Shown here piece after piece: positions 41,974 through 54,046 of a stretch of DNA of 64,000 nucleotides; the first letter of the stretch is position 1, and the number at the start of each line of letters is the position of its first letter. The notes under the pieces are model-generated. The model saw only the letters and a program-made list of their open reading frames with translations, was not told the origin of the DNA and did not search any database. Origin of the DNA: Brevundimonas sp. UBA4553. GTDB lineage: Bacteria; Pseudomonadota; Alphaproteobacteria; Caulobacterales; Caulobacteraceae. Both the position numbers and the translations under genes were made by a program. Where the stretch lies: contig NZ_DGLD01000019.1 of the NCBI RefSeq assembly GCF_002387245.1, forward strand, positions 372,001 through 436,000. The letters run 5' to 3'.

Positions 41974-43290
41974 ATGCGCCTGTCGCGCTATTTCCTGCCG
42001 ACCCTGAAAGAAGCCCCCTCTGACGCGCAGATCGTGTCGCACCAGCTGATGCTGCGCGCGGGCATGATCAAGCAGGAGGCCGCCGGTATCTACGCCTGGC
42101 TGCCGCTGGGCCTGCGGGTGCTGCGCAAGATCGAAGGCATCGTACGCGATGAACAGGTCAAGGCAGGCGCTGTCGAGTTGCTGATGCCGACGCTGCAACT
42201 GGCCGACCTGTGGCGCGAGAGCGGCCGCTACGACGCCTATGGCCCGGAGATGCTGCGCATCACCGACCGCCACGAGCGCGAGCTGCTGTACGGGCCGACC
42301 AACGAGGAAATGGTCACGGATATCTTCCGGGCCTACGTGAAGAGTTACAAGGCGCTGCCGCTGAACCTCTTTCACATCCAGTGGAAGTTCCGCGACGAGC
42401 GCCGTCCGCGCTTCGGCGTCATGCGCGGCCGCGAGTTCCTTATGAAGGACGCCTATTCCTTCGATCTGGACGAGGCCTCGGCCCGCATCGCCTACAAGCG
42501 CATGTTCGCCGCCTATCTGAACACCTTCTCGCGCCTGGGCCTGAAGGCCGTGCCGATGCGCGCCGACACCGGCCCCATCGGCGGCGACCTGAGCCACGAG
42601 TTCATCGTCCTGGCCGAGACTGGCGAGAGCGAGGTCTTCTGCGACCGCAAGCTGGTCGAGATGGACGCGCCGGGCCACAACCTCAGCGTCGAGCAGCTGG
42701 AAGGCGTGTTCAATGAGCGCACGGCCCTCTACGCCGCGACCGAGGAAATGCACGACGCGACCCAGTTCGAGAGCCAGACCGTCGAGGGCGACCGCCTGTC
42801 GGCGCGCGGCATCGAGGTCGGCCACATCTTCTACTTCGGCACCAAGTACTCGACCCCGATGAAGGCCAAGGTCGCCGGACCGGATGGTCAGGACACCGAG
42901 GTCCACATGGGCAGCTATGGGGTCGGCGTGTCGCGTCTGATGGGCGCCATCATCGAGGCCAGCCACGACGCCGGCGGCATCATCTGGCCGGACTCGGTCG
43001 CCCCGTTCGACGTGGTGGTGATCAACCTGCGCGCCAGCGACGAAGGCGTCTCGGCCGCCTGTGAGGAGGCCGTTGCCAAACTCGAGGCGCTGGGCAAGGA
43101 CGTCCTCTACGACGACACCGACGAACGCCCGGGCGGCAAGTTCGCCACCGCCGACCTGATCGGCGTGCCGTGGCAACTGACCATCGGTCCCAAGGGCCTG
43201 GCCGACGGCGTGGTCGAACTGAAGCGCCGCGCCACGGGCGAGAAGCAAACCCTGTCGCTGGACGCCGCCCTGGAGCTGCTGACGAAATGA
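41974..43290 (+). CDS. proS: Prolyl-tRNA synthetase (short, alphaproteobacterial type)
   Basis: 438 residues, lacking the large editing insertion of the bacterial 570-residue form. Class II motifs: QEAAGIYAWLPLGLRVLRKI (motif 1 region), YGPTNEEMVTDIFR, FRDERRPRFGVMRGREFLMK (motif 2), GSYGVGVSRLMGAI (motif 3). An anticodon-binding domain ends the chain. It charges tRNA-Pro. The stop overlaps the lolC/E start by four bases. Confidence 0.95.
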   Translation: MRLSRYFLPTLKEAPSDAQIVSHQLMLRAGMIKQEAAGIYAWLPLGLRVLRKIEGIVRDEQVKAGAVELLMPTLQLADLWRESGRYDAYGPEMLRITDRHERELLYGPTNEEMVTDIFRAYVKSYKALPLNLFHIQWKFRDERRPRFGVMRGREFLMKDAYSFDLDEASARIAYKRMFAAYLNTFSRLGLKAVPMRADTGPIGGDLSHEFIVLAETGESEVFCDRKLVEMDAPGHNLSVEQLEGVFNERTALYAATEEMHDATQFESQTVEGDRLSARGIEVGHIFYFGTKYSTPMKAKVAGPDGQDTEVHMGSYGVGVSRLMGAIIEASHDAGGIIWPDSVAPFDVVVINLRASDEGVSAACEEAVAKLEALGKDVLYDDTDERPGGKFATADLIGVPWQLTIGPKGLADGVVELKRRATGEKQTLSLDAALELLTK

Positions 43291-44597
43291 CTGACGCCGC
43301 GACGGCTGTCCCGCCGCCCGCCGTAAAGCCCGCCGGTCCCTTCTCCGCCTGGGAGATCGGACTGGCCCTTCGCTACCTGCGCGCCAAGCGCAAGGAGGGC
43401 GGGGTCGCCCTGATCGCCATCATCAGCTTCGTCGGCATCATGCTGGCGGTGGCGGTGCTGATCAGCGTGATGAGCATCATGGCCGGGTTCCGTAGCGAAC
43501 TGCTGGGACGGATGCTGTCGTTCAACGGGCACATGTATGTGCAGGGGCCGGTGCTGACTTCGCCGGATCGCGACGCGGCGTTGAAGCGCATCAGCGACGT
43601 GCCGGGTGTCGTCTCGGTTTCACCGCTGACGGAGTCGCCTGCCATGTTCCGGGCCGGAGGCCAGATGACCGGCGGCGTCGTGCGCGGCGTGCGACCCCAG
43701 GATCTGGCGTCGACCAAGTTCGTCTATGACAGCCTGACGCCCGAAATGCGCGCAGACTTCGGCCGTGGCGACTACGGCGGCGATAACATCCTGATCGGCA
43801 AGGCTCTGGCCGACCAGATGGGGCTGAGCGTCGGCAGCGCCCTGTCCATCTATTCGCCGACCGGGGCCGACAGCGCCTTCGGAAACCTGGGCGGTCTGGA
43901 AAAGACCTACCGGGTCGGCGGCATCTTCAGCTCTGGCACGGCTGACTATGATCGCGCCTACATCTTCATGCCGCTGGAGCAGTCCCAGCTCTTTTTCGGC
44001 AAGGAAGGTGTCTGGGAGGTAATCGAGATGAAAGTCGCCGAGCCTGATCAGGTCGAGAGGCTGCTGGCGCCGGTGCAACAAGCGGCTGGCCCGGGCAGCA
44101 TCGTTACGGACTGGCGCAACAGGTTGGCCGCCTTCTGGGGCGCGCTGAAGGTCGAGCGTGTGGCCATGAGCATCATCCTGGGGCTGGTCGTCGCTATCGC
44201 CGCCATGAACATCATCAGCGGCATCGTCATGCTGGTGAAAAACAAGACGCGCGACATCGCCATCCTGCGCACCGTGGGGGCCAGCCCCTCGTCGATCCTG
44301 CGCATCTTCTTCGTCTCGGGCGCGGCCATCGGCATCGGCGGCACCATCGCCGGCCTGGTTCTGGGTTTGCTGTTCTGTCTGAATATCGGCGCCATCCAGC
44401 ACTTCATTGAAGGGCTGCTGGGGGTCCAACTGTTCAACGCCGACGTCTACATGTTGGACGCCATTCCGGCCCTGGTCGATCCGTGGGACGTGACCTGGGT
44501 GGCGGTATTCTCCTTCTTCATGAGTTGCCTCGCCAGCCTGCCGCCGTCGTGGAACGCGTCGCGGATCGATCCGGTGGAGGCTCTGCGCTTTGAATAG
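43287..44597 (+). CDS. lolC: Lipoprotein-releasing ABC transporter permease (LolC/LolE)
   Basis: 436 residues from ATG 43287 (ATGA with proS). Four membrane helices: one at the N-terminus (ALIAIISFVGIMLAVAVL) and three in the C-terminal FtsX region (MSIILGLVVAIAAMNIISGI onward), with a large periplasmic domain between. MLVKNKTRDIAILRTVGASP is the coupling-helix signature. With LolD it extracts outer-membrane lipoproteins from the inner membrane. Only one permease gene is present here, so it probably acts as a homodimer (LolF-like). Confidence 0.92.
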   Translation: MTDAATAVPPPAVKPAGPFSAWEIGLALRYLRAKRKEGGVALIAIISFVGIMLAVAVLISVMSIMAGFRSELLGRMLSFNGHMYVQGPVLTSPDRDAALKRISDVPGVVSVSPLTESPAMFRAGGQMTGGVVRGVRPQDLASTKFVYDSLTPEMRADFGRGDYGGDNILIGKALADQMGLSVGSALSIYSPTGADSAFGNLGGLEKTYRVGGIFSSGTADYDRAYIFMPLEQSQLFFGKEGVWEVIEMKVAEPDQVERLLAPVQQAAGPGSIVTDWRNRLAAFWGALKVERVAMSIILGLVVAIAAMNIISGIVMLVKNKTRDIAILRTVGASPSSILRIFFVSGAAIGIGGTIAGLVLGLLFCLNIGAIQHFIEGLLGVQLFNADVYMLDAIPALVDPWDVTWVAVFSFFMSCLASLPPSWNASRIDPVEALRFE

Positions 44598-45306
44598 TCC
44601 GTTGCACAAGACGCCGACGCTGAGCCTGCGCGGTATCACGCGCACCTATCCGACCGCCTCGGGTGGGCTGACGGTGCTGAAGGGCGTCGATCTGGACATC
44701 ATGCCGGGCGAGGTCGTCGGCCTGATCGGGCCGTCAGGCTCGGGCAAGTCGTCCCTGCTGCACGCCGCCGGTCTGCTGGAGCGTCCCACCAGCGGGCAGG
44801 TCATGATCGACGGCGAGGACGTCGGCGGCCTGGACGAGCGGGCGCGCACGCGCCTGCGTTTGTCGCGGATCGGTTTTGTCTATCAATTCCATCACCTGCT
44901 GCCGGAATTTGATGCACGGGATAATGTCGCCCTGCCGATGCGCATCGCAGGTCATTCCGAGGCTGAGGCGCGCCGTCGGGCGGAGACCCTCCTCACCAGT
45001 CTTGGACTGGGCGAGCGATTCACCCACCAGCCGGCCCAGCTGTCGGGCGGCGAGCAGCAGCGGGTCGCTATCGCTCGCTCGCTGGCCAACAATCCGCGCC
45101 TTCTGCTGGCCGACGAACCGACCGGCAACCTCGACCCGGCCAACAGCCACGCCGTGTTCGCGGCCCTGCGCGAACTGGCCAAGACCACAGGTGTCGCCGC
45201 CTTGATCGCCACCCACAACATGGAACTGGCCGGCCACATGGACCGCGTCTTCGCCCTGAAGGACGGCCATCTGGAAGAACGCGCGGCCGAGGCCCAGACC
45301 TACTGA
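44590..45306 (+). CDS. lolD: Lipoprotein-releasing ABC transporter ATPase
   Basis: 238 residues from TTG 44590, overlapping the permease by 8 bases. Walker A GPSGSGKSS (47-55), Q-loop VYQFHHLLPEFDARDNV, signature LSGGEQQRVAIARSL, Walker B LLLADEPTGNLD, then the H-loop ATHNMELA. The FHHLLPEF stretch is typical of LolD. It energises lipoprotein release. Confidence 0.95.
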   Translation: MNSPLHKTPTLSLRGITRTYPTASGGLTVLKGVDLDIMPGEVVGLIGPSGSGKSSLLHAAGLLERPTSGQVMIDGEDVGGLDERARTRLRLSRIGFVYQFHHLLPEFDARDNVALPMRIAGHSEAEARRRAETLLTSLGLGERFTHQPAQLSGGEQQRVAIARSLANNPRLLLADEPTGNLDPANSHAVFAALRELAKTTGVAALIATHNMELAGHMDRVFALKDGHLEERAAEAQTY

Positions 45307-45316
45307 TCGGAGGTTG

Positions 45317-45949
45317 CTACCCGACGGCGGCGGCGCCCCACAGGGTGCGCAGCCTCGCGCTACGGCCGCAGCCGATACGGTAGGCTTCATATTGGGCGGG
45401 GCGCCGACGGGCGAAATCCTGATGCTCCGGTCCTGCGGGCCAGAAACGCATGGCGGGATAGACCGGGGTGGTGAAGCCGGACGCCTTGGCGCCCAAAGCG
45501 GCGATCGCGGCGGTTCGTGATGCCTGCGCTGCTGCCGTCTGGGCCTCGGTGGCATAGACGGCCGTGACATAGGAAGGTCCTTGATCGCAGACCTGTCCGG
45601 TGGCGTCGGTCGGATCAATGGTGCGCCAGTAGCGATCAACCAGGGTGCGGTAGCTGACTACGGCGGGATTGAACGTCACCAGCACCGCTTCTCGATAGCC
45701 GGTTCCACCGCGCACCACCCGCTCATAAGTCGGATTGGGCGCCGTGCCGCCGACAAAGCCGGACACTGCCGAACGCACGCCGGGCAGCCCATCGAAGGCT
45801 TTTTCCTCAGTCCAGAAGCAGCCGCCGGCGAAGATCGCCGTCTGATAGCCGGCCGGCGTCGGCTCCAGCGCGGCGGCCTTGACTGGCGTTTCGCCGGGCG
45901 AACAGGCGGCGGCAAGCGTCAGGACGATAGGGAACAGAAGGCGCGACAT
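45317..45949 (-). CDS. msrA: Lipoprotein-type peptide methionine sulfoxide reductase A
   Basis: 210 residues from ATG 45949 (GGGAG eight bases upstream). The first 20 residues are a lipoprotein signal with LAAAC (Cys16), so the enzyme is exported and lipid-anchored, unlike cytosolic MsrA. GGCFW carries the catalytic Cys44. GFVGGTAPNPTYERV and YWRTIDPTDATGQVCDQGPS follow the family pattern (the usual D-P-T-D...DxG-x-Q-Y is slightly altered). It reduces Met-S-oxide in periplasmic proteins. Convergent with lolD. Confidence 0.9.
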   Translation of the reverse strand: MSRLLFPIVLTLAAACSPGETPVKAAALEPTPAGYQTAIFAGGCFWTEEKAFDGLPGVRSAVSGFVGGTAPNPTYERVVRGGTGYREAVLVTFNPAVVSYRTLVDRYWRTIDPTDATGQVCDQGPSYVTAVYATEAQTAAAQASRTAAIAALGAKASGFTTPVYPAMRFWPAGPEHQDFARRRPAQYEAYRIGCGRSARLRTLWGAAAVG

Positions 45950-46047
45950 GGGGAAACTCCCGGTCATTCGGCACAGTGTACGCTCGATAGGGGAAATTGG
46001 ATGTTTCCTGCGCCCCGTGCTTGCAATGAGAACAAAGCAAGAATATA

Positions 46048-46062
46048 GAACATTTGAGGAAC
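46048..46062 (+). promoter_or_regulatory. LexA (SOS) box, alphaproteobacterial type
   Basis: GAACATTTGAGGAAC is GAAC-N7-GAAC, the complement of the alphaproteobacterial LexA consensus GTTC-N7-GTTC. It lies 21 bp before the ATG of the 29-codon gene, a position that would let LexA block its promoter. The next gene is dnaE. Confidence 0.75.
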
Positions 46063-46083
46063 AACGGAGCTGGGGATAAACCG

Positions 46084-46173
46084 ATGTCGCGTTGGGTGAG
46101 GGATATGCTGTCGCTTGCGTCATGCGGCGGCTTCGTCTGGATGATCTGGCAGGCGTCTTTCCTGGTGGCGTGA
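46084..46173 (+). CDS. sidA: SidA-like small SOS-induced membrane protein
   Basis: A 29-codon frame, ATG 46084 to TGA 46173, with GGGGA seven bases upstream. The product starts MSRWVRDMLSLAS and continues with a hydrophobic helix (GGFVWMIWQASFLVA) to the end, so it is a single-pass inner-membrane peptide with a basic N-terminus. Caulobacter SidA is also 29 residues long, is LexA-controlled, blocks division through FtsW, and as I recall lies just upstream of dnaE. Length, topology, LexA box and position all agree. Sequence identity with Caulobacter SidA was not checked. Confidence 0.7.
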   Translation: MSRWVRDMLSLASCGGFVWMIWQASFLVA

Positions 46174-46260
46174 TCGCCGCATCGACTCCCTGCATGATCT
46201 AGGTCTGGCCGCGCGGCGGTCGGATATGAGAGGTCCTGACGGTCGGGATCAGCGGAGTTT

Positions 46261-49718
<3,458 letters not shown>

Positions 49719-49719
<1 letters not shown>

Positions 49720-50126
49720 TGACGGGAGGCATGGCCTTGAAGAATGCTCGCGGGACCTTTGATGTCGTCATCACGCCCGTTCCAGATGATGCGGCGCCCG
49801 ATGCGCCGGGCCGGATGTTGCTGGCCAAGACTTTCCATGGCGACCTGACCGGAACAGCGGCCGGCGAGATGCTGGCGACCATGAGCCCGGAGCGATCGGG
49901 GGCCTATGTGGCGCTGGACCGCGTTCGAGGCGTGATCGACGGTCGTGAGGGCGGCTTCACCCTGGTGCATCGCGGCCTGATGGATCGTGGCGCGCAGGAA
50001 CTGCTGATCACCATCGTCCCAGGGTCGGGGTCAGGGGCGCTGGCCGGTATCGCTGGCGTTTTCCATCTGACGATTGAGGACGGCGTCCATCGTTATGATC
50101 TGGAATACAGTCTGCCGACATCCTGA
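49719..50126 (+). CDS. DUF3224 family protein
   Basis: 135 residues. It begins at ATG 49719, overlapping the dnaE stop. FDVVITPVPDD, AKTFHGDLTGTAAGEMLA, YVALDRVRGVIDGREGGFTL and the ending GVHRYDLEYSLP match the DUF3224 lipocalin-like barrel. No known activity. It probably rides on the dnaE transcript. Confidence 0.85.
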
Positions 50127-50139
50127 GAGGGGAACGACC

Positions 50140-50490
50140 ATGACCGTGCACAAGGGATCCTGCCACTGCGGTGCGGTGGCCTATGAAGTCGAAGTCGGGC
50201 TGGAGGGTCTGATCGAGTGCAATTGCTCGCATTGCTATCGCAAGGGCTTTGTTCTGGCCTTTGCGCCGCGCGCGGCCTTTCGACTGACGGCGGGTGAAGA
50301 GGCGACCACCTCTTATTTCTTCAACCAGCACAAGATCGATCACCGCTTCTGCAAGACCTGCGGCGTCCAGCCTTTCGGCTATGGCGTAGCGCCTGAGGGG
50401 TCCGAGGTGGCGGCGATCAATGTGCGCACCCTGTCGGATGTGGAACCCTGGAGCTGGACCGCTCAGCGGGTGGACGGACGCAGCTTCTGA
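50140..50490 (+). CDS. GFA-family zinc protein
   Basis: 116 residues from ATG 50140 (AGGGGA upstream). The GFA/CENP-V fold is shown by GSCHCGAVAYEVEV, IECNCSHCYRKGF and FCKTCGVQPFGY, which supply the two zinc sites. Named for glutathione-dependent formaldehyde activation, but most members have no proven substrate. 13 bases from the DUF3224 gene and probably co-transcribed. Confidence 0.88.
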   Translation: MTVHKGSCHCGAVAYEVEVGLEGLIECNCSHCYRKGFVLAFAPRAAFRLTAGEEATTSYFFNQHKIDHRFCKTCGVQPFGYGVAPEGSEVAAINVRTLSDVEPWSWTAQRVDGRSF

Positions 50491-50594
50491 CTGATTGGCT
50501 TGCCTTTTCCGATCAATCCGCCTAGAGAGCCGGCGCACTTCGCACGTGGGCGTGGCGCGGTCCGGGGAGACATCCCGGTCTGCACCGTTCCGAG

Positions 50595-50608
50595 GGACCG
50601 CCCGGTCC
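50595..50608 (+). promoter_or_regulatory. Hairpin in the rpsB leader
   Basis: GGACC-GCCC-GGTCC (50595-50608) followed by TTTAAT, 46 bases before the rpsB start, within a 164-bp gap that otherwise has no gene. It could be the terminator of the upstream unit or part of an S2-responsive leader; the sequence alone does not decide. Confidence 0.4.
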
Positions 50609-50654
50609 TTTAATCGCCCGCGCTAGGTTAGATCGGAAAAAGGAAAAGACGATC

Positions 50655-51503
50655 ATGGCTCTGCCTGAATTCTCGATGCGTACGCTGCTGGAAGCCGGCG
50701 CTCACTTCGGCCACCAGACGCACCGCTGGAACCCGAAGATGGACCGCTACATCTTCGGCTCGCGCTCGAACATCCACATCATCGACCTGTCGCAGACGAT
50801 GCCGCTGTTCCACCAGGCTCTGGTGGCTGTGCGCGACGTCGCCGCAAAGGGCGGCCGCGTCCTGTTCGTGGGCACCAAGCGTCAGGCCGCCGGCCCGGTG
50901 GCCGAAGCCGCCACGCGCTGCGCCCAGTACTACATGAACAACCGCTGGCTCGGCGGCACGCTGACCAACTGGCGCACCGTGTCGGGCTCGATCGCTCGCC
51001 TGCGTGAGCTGGAAACCCTGCTCGCCGGTGGCGGTGAAGGCCGCGTCAAGAAAGAGCTGCTGACCCTGCAGCGCGAGAAGGACAAGCTGGAATTGTCGCT
51101 GGGCGGCATCAAGGACATGGGTTCGATCCCCGACATCATGTTCGTGATCGACACCAACAAGGAAGCGATCGCGATCCAGGAAGCCCGCAAGCTGAACATC
51201 CCGATCATCGCCATCCTGGACACCAACTCGGACCCGGACGGCATCACCTACCCGGTCCCCGGCAACGACGACGCCGCACGCGCCATCCAGACCTACTGCG
51301 ACCTGATCGCCGACGCCGTCCTGGACGGCCTGGCTGCCGGCGCTTCGGCCTCGGGCATCGACCTGGGCGCTTCGGAAGCTCCGGTTGAGCCGATGCTGCG
51401 TGAAGCCGCTGCTGCTCCGGTTGAAGCCGAAGCCGCTCCGGCCGGCACGGAAGGCGCCGCTGAAGAACTGCTCGCGACGACTGAAGAAAAGGTCGAGGGC
51501 TAA
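50655..51503 (+). CDS. rpsB: 30S ribosomal protein S2
   Basis: 282 residues. FSMRTLLEAGAHFGHQTHRW is the S2 signature, and RWLGGTLTNWRTV and IPDIMFVIDTNKEAIAIQEA are conserved. The 45-residue acidic Ala/Glu-rich tail is typical of alphaproteobacteria. The ATG is preceded by AAAAAGGAAAAGACGATC. tsf follows after 99 bp. Confidence 0.97.
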   Translation: MALPEFSMRTLLEAGAHFGHQTHRWNPKMDRYIFGSRSNIHIIDLSQTMPLFHQALVAVRDVAAKGGRVLFVGTKRQAAGPVAEAATRCAQYYMNNRWLGGTLTNWRTVSGSIARLRELETLLAGGGEGRVKKELLTLQREKDKLELSLGGIKDMGSIPDIMFVIDTNKEAIAIQEARKLNIPIIAILDTNSDPDGITYPVPGNDDAARAIQTYCDLIADAVLDGLAAGASASGIDLGASEAPVEPMLREAAAAPVEAEAAPAGTEGAAEELLATTEEKVEG

Positions 51504-51602
51504 GACGCTCTCGGGCCCGGTCGGTGATCGGGCCTACGCCAAACTGACATGCGGTCGGGCTATCCATGCCCGGCCGCTCATTTGAATTTTCAGGAGAAGA
51601 AC

Positions 51603-52544
51603 ATGGCCGAGATCACTGCCGCCCTCGTGAAGGAACTTCGCGAGCGTTCGGGCGTCGGCATGATGGACTGCAAGAAGGCGCTGGTCGAAAACGACGGCAA
51701 CATCGAAGCAGCAATCGACTGGCTGCGCGCCAAGGGTCTTTCCAAGGCCGCCAAGAAGGCTGACCGCGTCGCCGCTGAAGGCCTGGTCGCTGTCGCCGCC
51801 AAGGAAGACGGCAAGGGCGAAATCGCCGCCGCCATCGAGTTCAACGCGGAAACCGACTTCGTCGCCCGCAACGACCTGTTCCAGAACGCCGCCAAGTCGT
51901 TCGCCCAACTGGGCCTGGACCACCACTCGGTCGAAGCCCTGCACGGCGCTGAGCTGGAAGCCGGCAAGACGGTCCAGGACGAAGTGACCAACATGATCGC
52001 CACCATCGGCGAGAACATGCAACTGCGCCGCGCCGCCCGCCTGTCGGTGTCGGAAGGCGTGGTCTCGACCTACGTCCACAACGCTGTGTCGCCGGGCGTC
52101 GGCCGCATCGGCGTCCTGGTCGCCCTGGAAGGCGAAGGCGACAAGGCCGCGCTTCGCGAACTGGGCCGCAAGATCGCCATGCACGTCGCCGCAACGGCGC
52201 CGCTGTCGCTGAACACCGACGACCTGGACCCGGCCGCTATCGAGAAGGAACGCGCTGTCCTGACCGAGAAGGCCAAGGAAGAAGGCCGTCCGGAAAACAT
52301 GATCGAGAAGATCGTGGAAGGTCAGATCAACAAGTTCCAGAAGGACGTGGTGCTGTCCAAGCAGCCGTTCGTGATGGACCCGGACGTGACCATCGAGCAA
52401 CTGGTCGCCAACTCGGCCAAGGAACTGGGCTCCTCGAACCTGCACCTGGCCGGTTTCGTCCGCCTGGCGCTGGGCGAAGGCGTCGAGAAGGTTGAAGCCA
52501 TGGACTTCGCGGCTGAAGTGGCCTCGATGACCGGCGGCAACTAA
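51603..52544 (+). CDS. tsf: Elongation factor Ts
   Basis: 313 residues from ATG 51603 with AGGAGAAG upstream. LRERSGVGMMDCKKALVEND is the UBA-like N-terminal signature; FNAETDFVARNDLFQ is the core contact with EF-Tu. It is a nucleotide exchange factor for EF-Tu. It forms a unit with rpsB and is closed by a hairpin at 52581. Confidence 0.97.
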   Translation: MAEITAALVKELRERSGVGMMDCKKALVENDGNIEAAIDWLRAKGLSKAAKKADRVAAEGLVAVAAKEDGKGEIAAAIEFNAETDFVARNDLFQNAAKSFAQLGLDHHSVEALHGAELEAGKTVQDEVTNMIATIGENMQLRRAARLSVSEGVVSTYVHNAVSPGVGRIGVLVALEGEGDKAALRELGRKIAMHVAATAPLSLNTDDLDPAAIEKERAVLTEKAKEEGRPENMIEKIVEGQINKFQKDVVLSKQPFVMDPDVTIEQLVANSAKELGSSNLHLAGFVRLALGEGVEKVEAMDFAAEVASMTGGN

Positions 52545-52580
52545 CACCGAAGTTTCTTCCCGAAAGGGAAGAATTTTCAA

Positions 52581-52616
52581 AAGGGCGCGTTCGGCTTTGA
52601 TGGCCGGCGCGCCCTT
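52581..52616 (+). terminator. Candidate terminator after tsf
   Basis: AAGGGCGCG (52581-52589) pairs perfectly with CGCGCCCTT (52608-52616), and CGGC/GCCG inside the loop extends the hairpin. The following bases are CGTCTATG, without a strong T-run. Confidence 0.5.
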
Positions 52617-52682
52617 CGTCTATGATGAGCCGCCGATTCACCTCGCGCGGATGCTTAACCCCTGTATCCACGGACCAGACCC

Positions 52683-53420
52683 ATGCCCGACGCCCCTTCC
52701 GAGTTTCGATACAAGCGCGTCCTGCTGAAGGTCTCGGGCGAGGTTCTGATGGGCGAGCAGTCCTATGGCATCGACATGAAGACGGTCGATGTCGTGGCGG
52801 CGGCCGTAGCCCAGGTCGCGCGCCAAGGCGTTGAAATCTGCCTGGTCATCGGCGGCGGCAACATCTTCCGCGGCCTGTCCAAGGCGGCGGAGGGCATGGA
52901 TCGCGCCAACGCCGACTATATGGGTATGCTCGCGACCATCATGAACGCGCTGGCCATGCAGGGGGCGCTGGAGAAGATCGGCGTCGACACACGCGTTCAG
53001 AGCGCCATTCCCATGGCCGCCATCGCCGAGCCCTACATTCGTCGCCGCGCCATGCGGCACTTGGAAAAGGGTCGGGTGGTCATCTTCGCCGCCGGCGTGG
53101 GTGCGCCTTTCTTCACCACCGACTCGGGCGCTGCGTTGCGCGCCGCTGAAATGGGTTGCGACGCCCTTCTGAAGGGCACCAGCGTGGACGGCGTCTATAC
53201 CGCTGATCCCAAGAAGGACGCGAACGCCACCCGCTATGACACGCTGACCTATCAGGACGTCCTGGCCAAGGACTTGCGCGTCATGGACGCCTCGGCCATC
53301 GCCCTGATGCGTGATAGCGAGATTCCCATCGTGGTCTTCTCGATCCGTGAGGAAGACTCGCTGCGCAAGACCCTGCGCGGCGAAGGCACCTTCACCGTCA
53401 TCACCAACAAGGCCGCGTAA
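52683..53420 (+). CDS. pyrH: UMP kinase
   Basis: 245 residues of the bacterial hexameric type. KRVLLKVSGEVLMGEQSYGI, CLVIGGGNIFRGL, MLATIMNALAMQGALE and GAPFFTTDSGAALRAAEMG are the family segments. It phosphorylates UMP to UDP. Position between tsf and frr is the standard bacterial order. Confidence 0.97.
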   Translation: MPDAPSEFRYKRVLLKVSGEVLMGEQSYGIDMKTVDVVAAAVAQVARQGVEICLVIGGGNIFRGLSKAAEGMDRANADYMGMLATIMNALAMQGALEKIGVDTRVQSAIPMAAIAEPYIRRRAMRHLEKGRVVIFAAGVGAPFFTTDSGAALRAAEMGCDALLKGTSVDGVYTADPKKDANATRYDTLTYQDVLAKDLRVMDASAIALMRDSEIPIVVFSIREEDSLRKTLRGEGTFTVITNKAA

Positions 53421-53458
53421 GCAGCCCTCGACCCGAACGACCAGACCAAGGAAGCACC

Positions 53459-54016
53459 ATGGCCAAGCCCGACCTCAAGACCTACCGCGACCGGATGGAG
53501 AAGTCCGTCGCTTCGCTGAAGGAAGACTTTGCGGGTCTGCGCACGGGCCGAGCCAACTCGGGCCTGCTGGACCCAGTTCAGGTCGAGGCCTATGGCTCGA
53601 CCTCGCCCCTGAACGCGGTCGCCGCCATCAGCGTGCCCGAGCCGCGCATGATCTCGGTCAGCGTCTGGGACAAGGGCATGGTCGGACCGGTCGAGAAGGC
53701 CATTCGCGCTGCAGGCCTGGGCCTGAACCCGATCGTCGATGGCCAGACCCTGCGCATCCCGGTCCCGCCGCTGACGGAAGAGCGCCGCAAGGATCTCGTC
53801 AAGCTGGCCGGAAAGTATGCTGAGCAGCAGAAGATCGCCGTGCGCAACGTTCGCCGCGACGCCAACGATGATCTGAAAAAGGCCGAGAAGGCGACCGAGA
53901 TCAGCCAGGACGAACAGAAGAAGATGGAAGCCGAGGTCCAGAAGGACACGGACGCCGCCATCAAGAAGATCGACGAGGCCTTGAAGGTCAAGGAAGTCGA
54001 GATCATGCAGGTCTGA
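53459..54016 (+). CDS. frr: Ribosome recycling factor
   Basis: 185 residues. KSVASLKEDFAGLRTGRANS (the tip of domain I), VPEPRMISVSVWDKGMV and LTEERRKDLVKLAGKYAEQQ are diagnostic. It splits post-termination ribosomes with EF-G. GGAAGC precedes ATG 53459. uppS follows after 30 bp. Confidence 0.97.
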   Translation: MAKPDLKTYRDRMEKSVASLKEDFAGLRTGRANSGLLDPVQVEAYGSTSPLNAVAAISVPEPRMISVSVWDKGMVGPVEKAIRAAGLGLNPIVDGQTLRIPVPPLTEERRKDLVKLAGKYAEQQKIAVRNVRRDANDDLKKAEKATEISQDEQKKMEAEVQKDTDAAIKKIDEALKVKEVEIMQV

Positions 54017-54046
54017 CGCAGCCACGCGTCGGGAGGGAAATGCAGA

